Positions 23,314 to 30,720 of a stretch of 64,000 nucleotides of DNA are shown piece by piece. The first letter of the stretch is position 1; every line of letters begins with the position of its first letter. The DNA is from B25-G16 sp964549945. Its GTDB lineage: Bacteria > Desulfobacterota > DSM-4660 > Desulfatiglandales > B25-G16. The stretch is from contig CAZJXD010000009.1 of the NCBI GenBank assembly GCA_964549945.1, positions 1 to 64,000 of the forward strand, written 5' to 3'. A model generated the notes under the pieces. That model did no database searches. It was given only the letters and a program-made list of their open reading frames with translations, and was not told the origin of the DNA. The position numbers and the translations under genes were made by a program.

Positions 23314-24192
23314 ATGCGTTTCGTGAAATACCATGCCCTCGGCAATGACTATATCGTCTGGGATCCCGCCCACACCGGCGAGGAACTCACTGCCTCTCAG
23401 GTGCGATTGCTGTGTCACCGAAACTACGGCGTGGGATCGGATGGGGTTCTCATTGGCCCAATCGAAACCTCGGGAGACGCCTTTTCAGTGCGTATCTTCA
23501 ACCCTGACGGGAGCGAGGCGGAAAAGAGCGGGAACGGGGTGAGAATCTTCTCCCGGTACCTCTGGGATCAGGGAACGGTGGGAGGGGACCCGTTCACCAT
23601 ACTCACCCTGGGGGGCAAGGTGAGGGCCCAGGTGCACAAAGGGGGGAGGGATGTCACCGCGGAGATGGGCACGCTCAGCTTTGACAGCACCCTCATACCC
23701 GTGGAAGGGCCTCCAAGGGAGGTGATAAACGAGACAATACTCGTGGAAGGCGAGGAGCTTAGTTTCTGCGCTGCCACCATCGGGAACCCGCACTGCGTTA
23801 TTCTCCGCGATGAGGTGAGCCCGGAGGAGGCGAAAAAATGGGGTCCATTGATTGAAGTCGATCCTCGCTTCCCGAATCGCACCAACGTTCAATTCATGAA
23901 AATCCTGGATCGCGGGAACATCCAGATCGAGATCTGGGAGCGAGGGGCCGGCTATACCCTCTCCTCAGGAACAAGCAGCAGTGCTGCCGCGGGTGTCGCC
24001 CGCAAGCTCGGCCTATGCGATCCCCGCGTCTCGGTTCACATGCCCGGAGGCGCCATCCACATTGCCATCTCAGGCGAGTTCATGATCTCCATGCGAGGTC
24101 CTGTCACCAAGATCGCCGAAGGCATCATCTCAAAGGAACTGTTTACCCCTCATCCAGAGGGAAAGGAGCCACCATCACGGGTACGCACATAA
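23314..24192 (+). CDS. DapF-like epimerase-fold protein, both Cys replaced by Ser
   Basis: A 292-residue homologue of diaminopimelate epimerase. Family motifs are clear: HALGNDY, FNPDGSEAEKSGNGVR, IGNPHCVI and ERGAGYTLSSGTSSS. DapF racemises by two opposing cysteines, in the E. coli segments QCGNG and ACGSG. Here these positions are Ser72 and Ser218. Two-base thiol chemistry as in DapF is therefore not possible. It could act as a dehydratase, an isomerase with another base, or a binding protein. ATG 23314 is preferred because GAGG lies nine bases before it; ATG 23305 is possible. It lies 67 bases after the CysRS-like gene. Confidence 0.8.
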   Translation: MRFVKYHALGNDYIVWDPAHTGEELTASQVRLLCHRNYGVGSDGVLIGPIETSGDAFSVRIFNPDGSEAEKSGNGVRIFSRYLWDQGTVGGDPFTILTLGGKVRAQVHKGGRDVTAEMGTLSFDSTLIPVEGPPREVINETILVEGEELSFCAATIGNPHCVILRDEVSPEEAKKWGPLIEVDPRFPNRTNVQFMKILDRGNIQIEIWERGAGYTLSSGTSSSAAAGVARKLGLCDPRVSVHMPGGAIHIAISGEFMISMRGPVTKIAEGIISKELFTPHPEGKEPPSRVRT

Positions 24193-24569
24193 AGGGTGTT
24201 TCGCTTACGCTCCTTCCTGAACGCCTGGCAATCTGCCAGCGTTCGCCGAAGGAGCCAATCCCCGAGTTCATCACTCGTGCTCAATTCTTCTCGATCACGC
24301 GCACCGATGAGGAGATCTCCCTCGTGCTGCCCGAGGAAAAGGTGCCGTACGAGTGGAAGGCTGAAAAGGGATGGCGCTGTTTCAAGGTCCTAGGCTCCCT
24401 CAACTTCAACATGACGGGCATCCTCGCCTCGCTCACCTCCTGCCTTGCCGATGCGGGCGTGAGCACCCTCGCGATATCCACCTACAGCACGGATTATCTG
24501 CTTGTGAGGGAAGACGACCTGGAGAAGGCACAAAAGGTATGGGCAGAATGCGGGTATGAGGTGCAATGA
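24174..24569 (+). CDS. ACT-domain amino-acid-sensing protein
   Basis: About 131 residues with two ACT-like units: an N-terminal TRTDEEISLVLPEE region, and the C-terminal FKVLGSLNFNMTGILASLTS followed by AGVSTLAISTYSTDYLLV. This is the CASTOR/ACT_7-type arrangement that binds a small amino acid at the domain interface. No ATG, GTG or TTG is available between the previous gene's end and the domain. The best initiation site is ATC at 24174 with AAAGGAG five bases upstream. The gene overlaps the DapF-like gene by 19 bases, so coupling is likely. It may monitor the amino acid made or used by the two enzymes upstream. Confidence 0.68.
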   Translation: MTGTHIKGVSLTLLPERLAICQRSPKEPIPEFITRAQFFSITRTDEEISLVLPEEKVPYEWKAEKGWRCFKVLGSLNFNMTGILASLTSCLADAGVSTLAISTYSTDYLLVREDDLEKAQKVWAECGYEVQ

Positions 24570-24669
24570 GGTTCGGCCTCCTTCCGATTCGCGACCATGA
24601 GAGGAAGATGGGCTATAGTGATACCGATCATTGCCTTCACGCCGAAATTATTAGGGGGATTCGCTCACC

Positions 24670-25611
24670 TTATTCCCGCCCATGATGCGCCAGGTGTCGA
24701 TGGTGAAACCCGAGGGCATAGGCAACTCCTCCCAGGAGGCTCGTTGCCACCTGTACGGAAAAAAAGAGGATCCCAAGGCAGAGAGCCTTCTCAGGCTGAA
24801 CCCCCTCGAGCCCCAGGAAATACACGAAGGTTCCCTCCCTCACCCCAATGCCGCTAAAGCTGATGGGAATCGTCGTGGCGATGTTGATCAAGGGAAGGCT
24901 TGCGAAGTAAAAGACCAGGGGGATCTCAATGCCGATCCCCGCGCCGAGAAAGGCAACGGCGCCCATCCCCAGGGCCTGGAGACAGAACGATAACCCGAGC
25001 ACCGCGAAGATCTTGCGCGGGCTCTGCCAGAGCACGAGAACGCCGCTGAACCGTTCCACGAGCGTGGGCCAGAGGCCCCCCAAGATCCTGTGGACAAAGG
25101 GCAGGCCAACGAGTCCACACAAAATAACGATCCCACCGATCGAAAGCGCGGTGACGAAATGGCCTGGAAGTATATCGGGCCTGAGCCCCACCGCCCCTGC
25201 ACCCAGGAGTACCATGGCGACAAGGCCGAAGAGGCGGTCACCTACCACGCTGTAAGCCGCCATCAACCGCCGACCCTCGTCCCTGGATAGAAAATGAATC
25301 TTGAGCACATCCCCGCCCACGCTAGTGGGCAGGAAGAGGTTGAAGTACATGCCCACGAAATAGAACGTGAGGTAGGTCCGCCACTGTCCAGGGAAGGAAA
25401 GGGTATTTGACAGGATGAACCAACGGACACTGCTCAGGATTTGGGCCGCCAGATACATGAGGGCGGCGACCAGCCAGACAGGGGGTGAGAGTTCCTGAAA
25501 CGAGGCGAGGATACCCTTAAGCTCAAACCGAGAGAAAAGCCACCACAACAGTCCTGCGCTGACACAGAGCCGGGCCAGCCACCCGGCCCATCGACGCACA
25601 CCCGGTCTCAC
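24670..25611 (-). CDS. Flippase-like membrane protein (YbhN/UPF0104, LPG-synthase TM domain)
   Basis: A 313-residue integral membrane protein with about eight helices. The family motif YFVGMYFNLFLPTSVGGDVLK is split here as FYFVGMYFNLFLP and SVGGDVLK; it ends with ISFSGIGVREGTFVYFLG, typical of the lysylphosphatidylglycerol-synthetase-type flippase domain. Related proteins move lipids or lipid-linked sugars. Its start overlaps the GT2 gene by four bases (ATGA), so it is the last gene of a five-gene minus-strand operon, presumably moving or using the product of the transferases. Confidence 0.82.
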   Translation of the reverse strand: MRPGVRRWAGWLARLCVSAGLLWWLFSRFELKGILASFQELSPPVWLVAALMYLAAQILSSVRWFILSNTLSFPGQWRTYLTFYFVGMYFNLFLPTSVGGDVLKIHFLSRDEGRRLMAAYSVVGDRLFGLVAMVLLGAGAVGLRPDILPGHFVTALSIGGIVILCGLVGLPFVHRILGGLWPTLVERFSGVLVLWQSPRKIFAVLGLSFCLQALGMGAVAFLGAGIGIEIPLVFYFASLPLINIATTIPISFSGIGVREGTFVYFLGLEGVQPEKALCLGILFFSVQVATSLLGGVAYALGFHHRHLAHHGRE

Positions 25612-26564
25612 TCCAGAACCTCACGTACGGCATAGCTCCTTTTTCCGGAAGACTCGTAGTAGGTTCTGACCACCAATTCGCCCAGAAGCCCCAAGCCCGC
25701 GAGCATGATTCCCGTGATAATCAGGAGCGCCCCCAAAAGCAACAGTGGCCGACCTCCGATATCCTCTCCCCTGCCGAGCTTCACCCATGTCAAATACAGT
25801 TCGATCACGAAGCCTATCGCGAACAGGAGCCCCCCGTTCAACCCGAAGAACTGAAGGGGCCTGGTGGCGAACTTCTGGAAGAATACCATTAAAAGAAGGT
25901 CGAGGAGCACCCTATAGGTGCGCCCGATTCCGTACTTGCTCTTTCCCTTTCTCCGGGGATGGTGTGACACCACCTTCTCGATGATGCGGGATCCGTACAG
26001 GCTTGCGAACACGGGGATAAAGCGGTGAAGCTCTCCATAGAGCAATAGCTGTCTGGCCACCTCGCCTCTGTATGCCTTCAATGTACAGCCATAGTCATGG
26101 AGCCTGATCCCCGTTGCCCGGCTTATGAGCCAGTTGGCGATCAGGGAAGGGAGCCGCTTTGAGAAGAAGGGATCATCCCTCTTTTTACGCCAGCCGCTGA
26201 CCAGGTCATATCCCTCCTCCAATGAAGCGATCATGAGGGGGATGTCGTGGGGGTCGTTCTGGAGGTCACCGTCCATGGATACGATGATCTCGCCGCGCGC
26301 ATGGTCAAAGCCGGCGGTCATGGCAGCGCTCTGACCGAAGTTACGCCGCAACACCACGACGCGCAGCTCGGGGACTTCGGCCTTCATCGCCCGGAGGATT
26401 CCCAGGCCCTCATCGGTGCTCCCGTCGTCGATAAAGATCAGCTCGAATGTCCTTCCCAGGGGCCTCATCACCTCGAGCACGTTCCCAACGAGCAGCTTGA
26501 GGTTCGGCGCCTCGTTAAAGAGGGGGACAACTATCGAGATCTCCGGGGTTGAATCCTTGCTCAT
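25608..26564 (-). CDS. GT2 polyprenyl-phosphate glycosyltransferase (ArnC/DPM-like)
   Basis: A 318-residue enzyme with an N-terminal GT-A domain and two C-terminal membrane helices. Motifs: ISIVVPLFNEAPNL, FIDDGSTDEGL, SMDGDLQNDPHDIP (DxD metal site) and the membrane-linked KYGIGRTYRVLLD. These enzymes load a sugar on undecaprenyl phosphate for later transfer by an ArnT/PMT-type enzyme, and such an enzyme is encoded in the same operon. The start at 26564 has AAGGAG; the reading frame extends to 26624 but lacks support. Confidence 0.87.
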   Translation of the reverse strand: MSKDSTPEISIVVPLFNEAPNLKLLVGNVLEVMRPLGRTFELIFIDDGSTDEGLGILRAMKAEVPELRVVVLRRNFGQSAAMTAGFDHARGEIIVSMDGDLQNDPHDIPLMIASLEEGYDLVSGWRKKRDDPFFSKRLPSLIANWLISRATGIRLHDYGCTLKAYRGEVARQLLLYGELHRFIPVFASLYGSRIIEKVVSHHPRRKGKSKYGIGRTYRVLLDLLLMVFFQKFATRPLQFFGLNGGLLFAIGFVIELYLTWVKLGRGEDIGGRPLLLLGALLIITGIMLAGLGLLGELVVRTYYESSGKRSYAVREVLE

Positions 26565-26741
26565 AGACTGCTCCTTCTGGAACACAGCACCCCTTTCGGC
26601 AAGGAGACCACGGCCCATTGGCACCTGTTGGTCATCGACGTTACCAATCCCGCAATCGATATGCCTTCAAGTCTCCTCACGTATATACAATCATGTGCTC
26701 AATAGGGGATGTATAGTGAAAAAACCCGCCCGTGTAAAGCG

Positions 26742-27422
26742 CTAACCGGTGTCTGCCGTCTCACGCCCAGGGCTATCCATGTCCTTTCTACCTGAAAAGG
26801 CCTTACGCATCCGTCCAATCAGCCAATTGCTCAGGGCGCCAAAGGAGAAGAACACGAAAAAAGGATCCACGAGGTAGTCCCACAGGTTTGCTGACTCCAG
26901 CAGGTTCAGATCATAACCCAGGATACAGGCGATCAGGACCACTGCGAAGCTGTTCTTCATCAAAAGCAACGCAATGGTCACCATCGCCAGGAACGCGAAA
27001 AGCCAGGAGAAGCCCCACCCCAAGACATAAGGGTCGAAGCCCCCAAGCCCGAGCGCCATCGGGTAGAGCGCAAGGCCTGCCGTGAGGCCTAAAATCCATG
27101 AGGCCATGGAGGCATTGCTTCCGAGCAGTCGTCTTCCCGAGGCATTCTCCCAGGCCTTGCTCAAGGCTGTTGCCACGAGAGGGAAGCTGAAGTTCGCGTT
27201 TATTCCGATCAGCCAGCGGGCCAGGGGAAGCCCTCCCACGGGCAGGAGGGCGATTATGCCGGATATGAGGGCGAGGATCGAGGTCAGTCGCCACCCATGG
27301 GGCGGCTTTTTCACCTTCCTGGCGACCCATTGCACTACGAGCAGCACGACCAGCCAGGGAAAGAAAAACGAGAAGGCAAAGCTAATCACTGCGAGGCCCC
27401 CTGTAGCCTGAAGTTGATCCAC
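26742..27422 (-). CDS. Hypothetical multi-pass membrane protein, 226 aa
   Basis: I do not recognise this family. Six or so hydrophobic helices are spread over the protein (for example FSFFFPWLVVLLVVQWV near the N-terminus, and FAFLAMVTIALLLM). A basic, polar C-terminal tail follows. It starts at GTG and overlaps the sialidase-like gene by 37 bases, so it is part of the operon. Its position between glycosyltransferase genes suggests a role in envelope glycan handling. Confidence 0.65.
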   Translation of the reverse strand: MDQLQATGGLAVISFAFSFFFPWLVVLLVVQWVARKVKKPPHGWRLTSILALISGIIALLPVGGLPLARWLIGINANFSFPLVATALSKAWENASGRRLLGSNASMASWILGLTAGLALYPMALGLGGFDPYVLGWGFSWLFAFLAMVTIALLLMKNSFAVVLIACILGYDLNLLESANLWDYLVDPFFVFFSFGALSNWLIGRMRKAFSGRKDMDSPGRETADTG

Positions 27423-28549
27423 GCTTCATTGAACACCACATGCTTGATGCGCATTCTGTGCCACGTGTACACAAGGTGGATTCGCCCATGGCTGTCCCGT
27501 ATCATGTATGGGTAAGAGAATTCCGCCCCTTTGCCCTCCTCGATCCTCTCGACACGTTGCCATGTTTCGCCGCCATCGATGGAAAGGGCGAGCTGGAGGT
27601 TCTCCCTGCCCTTGGGGCTCTCGTTAAAGGCCAGCAGGATCCGCCCCCCTGAGAGCGGGAGCGCGTTTACGGCAGCATCGGGGTTTGGTAATGCCAGGTG
27701 CCGCGGTTCAGACCACGTAGTACCCGCATCCGTGGTCGTTGCCATTCCCACGGCCCTCTCATCGGAGCAACTCCGAAAAAAGGCCGCTGCACGGCGGGCA
27801 TCTCGGGCAACAATGGAGGGCTGGATAAATCCGCGGCCTCCTGCAATCCTCGTCTTTCGAACGCTGAATCCCCCGCCCTCGGCCTTGATCCAGAGGATCT
27901 CCGGAAACCTCCCAAGGCATTCGTGGTAAATGGGAACGGCAAGGGACCCGTCGCTCATCCGAACCGGATTATTCCTGACGAGCTCGCTCACATTGAGAAG
28001 CGGGCTCAGGGTGAGCCGTGTGCTCGGGGTCCAACTCATCCCACCGTCGGTCGATACCTTGAGGTTGAGGGAACTCCCTGACCATCCACCGACCGCGATT
28101 GTGACATAGATGAGCCACAGGCGGTTCTCTGAATCGGTAAAAATCAGGGGATTGCCCAGCCTCTTCACGTATCGTCGCAGCTCCCTCGAGGCGGACCTCC
28201 TGTCCGCGATTACCCTCGGCTCGCTCCAGGCTGATGGCCCTCCGGGATCACGAGTCGCGAGGTATATCGCCGTATCCCGCGCTCCCTCCCTCGTGCCCCC
28301 GTACCAACAGGCGAAGAGCCTTCCATCGGCCATCTCGCAGATGGAGCCTACATGGACCATTCCCGCTCCAGGCTCCCCGCTGATAAACTCCTGGGTCATC
28401 CGTGGAAGGCCTCGATCGAGCGGAACAGACGTCGGGTACAAGGCGAATGTCGCGGGTTCCCGGTCCAAAGAAGAGGCCCAGCGCCACCACGGCACCGCAT
28501 GGAGGAGAAGAGTGACAAGTATGGAAATGAGTACCGCCCGTCTACTCAT
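27386..28549 (-). CDS. Sialidase-fold (BNR repeat) membrane-anchored protein
   Basis: A 387-residue protein with an N-terminal signal anchor (AVLISILVTLLLHAV). A six-bladed propeller follows with Asp-box repeats STDGGMSW, TTDAGTTW and SIDGGETW. The first blade FACWYGGTREGA carries an Arg expected in sialidase active sites, and LVRNNPVRMSDGSL and NESPKGRENLQLALS resemble the exo-sialidase-like family. It would face the periplasm. Fused overlaps with its neighbours (8 bases with the ArnT-like gene) place it firmly in the envelope operon. It could trim or recognise the transferred sugar; sialic acid as substrate is not proven. Confidence 0.78.
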   Translation of the reverse strand: MSRRAVLISILVTLLLHAVPWWRWASSLDREPATFALYPTSVPLDRGLPRMTQEFISGEPGAGMVHVGSICEMADGRLFACWYGGTREGARDTAIYLATRDPGGPSAWSEPRVIADRRSASRELRRYVKRLGNPLIFTDSENRLWLIYVTIAVGGWSGSSLNLKVSTDGGMSWTPSTRLTLSPLLNVSELVRNNPVRMSDGSLAVPIYHECLGRFPEILWIKAEGGGFSVRKTRIAGGRGFIQPSIVARDARRAAAFFRSCSDERAVGMATTTDAGTTWSEPRHLALPNPDAAVNALPLSGGRILLAFNESPKGRENLQLALSIDGGETWQRVERIEEGKGAEFSYPYMIRDSHGRIHLVYTWHRMRIKHVVFNEAWINFRLQGASQ

Positions 28550-30224
28550 CAGTACAATTCTCCGGGTATACCCGATAGTAATGAATGGTGGATCGCAGAT
28601 CCGCCAGGGAATGGGCTTTTACCGCCCTCTTCCAGTCATCGCTGGTGGCATCCTCCCGGGCAAACCGGACCCATGTGTGCCTGGAATAAAAGGTCCTGAA
28701 TTGACCAGCCCGCTCGAAATGAACACCAAGTCGCCTCGCGAGGCCTTCAAATCCCCTCATGTCCTCCTCCCGCAGAAAGACGAATCCATCAAGCCTTTGG
28801 AGCGCTCGGTCGAATCTCTCAATCCCTCCCACCAGCTGGATTGCGCTCCGTTTCAGGCGAATGGAGAGCATGGATGGCTGCGAGCTGTTGTAGCAGGCAA
28901 CGGGAACGCTCCCTACCACCCCTTCGATGTTCTCCGGCATTTCATTTATTCCCAGTGTCGGATAGAGGCCCCCCATCATGAGGGCGAGCAGCAGGGCCGA
29001 GGCACCCGCCACTAGATGGGCATTGTGGGTTGCGAGGGTTATCCAGAACATAAGGCCAGCCAGCACTAGGCAGATGATGGCTGCGGGAATCCCATGGCCG
29101 AACCACAGGAAGAACAGGCAGAAGACAACGGCTCCACAGGCGATCAAAGATGCGGAGACAACCAACAGGCTTGATTTCAGCGCCCCGCTCGCGCGTTCAA
29201 ACCAGCGTGCGCACAGCACACATGCCGCGGGGATGACCGGGGTCATGTACCGGCCATAGGTGGTAATGAAGAAAAAGGGGATTATGCTTCCGAAAAACCA
29301 GATCAATAGCCAGAGATTTTCGCGGCCAGAGCGATCCCGTAAATGGTACAGCGTGGAGACAAGGGCTGCAATCACTGCGATTGACCATGGGAAGACGAGG
29401 GCCAAAGCGCCGCCCAGGGTCGAAAGGGGAGCACCAAGGTGAAGGGCGCCGAAGCGTCTCGCGGCAATCTCCTGGTCAACAATAACCAGGAAATCGGGCC
29501 AGAGGTGTGCCATCATTAAAGGCCAGGGAAGGCACACCGCCAGCAGCACCGCGATTGCCCCCACCACGTGTGACCAGCGTGAGGTGACGAAATGCCATCT
29601 TACGAATACGAGCAACGCGCCAAGGGCGGCCGCGCCGAAGAAGACAAATCCAACGGGACCTTTAAGGAGAAACGAGAGGCCCAGACAGAGGGCCGACAAC
29701 AACACCCAACCCACATGGGCCGATTGCCCCCACCTGAGGGCGAGGTACACCGCCATGCACGTGAGAAAGGCCAGGGGAAGGTCCAGTATGGCCACGCGGC
29801 CTTCAACGGCAACCGCAGCGGTTGCCAGGGTGATTAACCCGGCGAGCATGCCGCTCCTCTTGAAGAGGGCCCGGTAAAGAAGGCAGGAACACGCGGCCAG
29901 ACCCGCACCCGATAACACGCCCCAGATCCTCGCGGCGAACAGGTTAATCCCCAGCATTCGGTAGCTCACCATAATCGCCCAATAGAGCAGCGGCGGCTTC
30001 CTGAGGCGCGGCTCGCCATTAACCCATGTGGTGACCCAATCGCCCCGCTCAAGGGTTTCCATGGGCGTTCGCAGGGAAAGCCAGTATTCATCCTGGCCGG
30101 TGATGCTCGTCTCGCACCACACACAGGGAAGCAGCAACAGAACCCCAGCCACGAGGATGACAATCGCCTCGTGATTGCCAAGGCATCTCCTCCATGAGCT
30201 CCCCATAACTGCCTTAATGGTCAC
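28542..30224 (-). CDS. ArnT/PMT-like GT39/GT83 glycosyltransferase
   Basis: A 560-residue integral membrane transferase. Features are ITGQDEYWLSLRTPM with the conserved acidic residue in the first periplasmic loop, LRKPPLLYWAIM, VAILDLPLAFLTCMAVYLAL and FLLKGPVGFVFF, in the same order as ArnT. About 11-12 helices are followed by a 130-residue soluble C-terminal domain. It moves a sugar from polyprenyl phosphate to lipid A, protein or another acceptor on the periplasmic side. It is the first gene of the operon and uses a GTG start; ATG 30206 is an alternative. Confidence 0.85.
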   Translation of the reverse strand: MTIKAVMGSSWRRCLGNHEAIVILVAGVLLLLPCVWCETSITGQDEYWLSLRTPMETLERGDWVTTWVNGEPRLRKPPLLYWAIMVSYRMLGINLFAARIWGVLSGAGLAACSCLLYRALFKRSGMLAGLITLATAAVAVEGRVAILDLPLAFLTCMAVYLALRWGQSAHVGWVLLSALCLGLSFLLKGPVGFVFFGAAALGALLVFVRWHFVTSRWSHVVGAIAVLLAVCLPWPLMMAHLWPDFLVIVDQEIAARRFGALHLGAPLSTLGGALALVFPWSIAVIAALVSTLYHLRDRSGRENLWLLIWFFGSIIPFFFITTYGRYMTPVIPAACVLCARWFERASGALKSSLLVVSASLIACGAVVFCLFFLWFGHGIPAAIICLVLAGLMFWITLATHNAHLVAGASALLLALMMGGLYPTLGINEMPENIEGVVGSVPVACYNSSQPSMLSIRLKRSAIQLVGGIERFDRALQRLDGFVFLREEDMRGFEGLARRLGVHFERAGQFRTFYSRHTWVRFAREDATSDDWKRAVKAHSLADLRSTIHYYRVYPENCTDE

Positions 30225-30720
30225 CTCGTTCGCTCCCGCATAATCTTTCCACTATATCGAACATTTTCGAAAACAGGAAGCAACTCATGGCAAAACGTAA
30301 ACAAGCACACGCACAATGTCAACGGGAAAGGCATTGGATGCGAAGCCCGGGTTTTCATGACGACGAGCGATATAGGGCCTTGTTGGTGAGCGGGATCGGA
30401 AAATTGCCCAGCTCCTCGCCCCATCATCCCTTCACCGCCACTTGCTCTGGTGTAAATGGAGAGCAATAGTTACGCATGGTCCAAAGAAATATTAATAATA
30501 TCATCTACATAAAATCTATTTTTTGTAATTAACTGTTTAAATGCGAGAAATACTTTTTGAATAATTTTTTATTAAAAAAGATTATTTCGAAAAATATCGT
30601 CAGAAAATCTAAAAAATGAAACATTTTGCTTGACTCAAAAAAATAGATAATAAATAATTGTTTTTAATTCAAGTAATGACCTTGCGCGCTTTTCAATAAT
30701 CCAGGGAAAGGAGAAGCCCT
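30225..30720 (+). other. Divergent 496-bp control region, AT-rich in its right half
   Basis: It separates the minus-strand envelope operon from the glutamate dehydrogenase gene. Bases 30480-30700 are strikingly AT-rich with many A and T runs compared with both flanks. No gene is supported. It contains the promoter proposed at 30630-30658. Confidence 0.5.
30630..30658 (+). promoter_or_regulatory. Putative sigma-70 promoter of the glutamate dehydrogenase gene
   Basis: TTGACT (30630-30635), a 17-base spacer and AATAAT (30653-30658) lie about 60 bases before the start codon in an A/T-rich stretch that would act like an UP element. The ribosome site AAAGGAG is close to the ATG at 30721. Confidence 0.5.

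Noticed and set aside
24015..24173. Upstream extension of the ACT-domain frame
   Set aside because: It overlaps the DapF-like gene out of frame and gives an Arg/His-rich sequence typical of a shadow frame.
24597..24857. 86-codon plus-strand frame over the flippase-like gene
   Set aside because: Antisense shadow of a clearly supported membrane protein; no ribosome site.
30480..30700. AT-rich region as a replication origin
   Set aside because: No DnaA boxes or dnaA/dnaN genes nearby; an AT-rich promoter region explains it.
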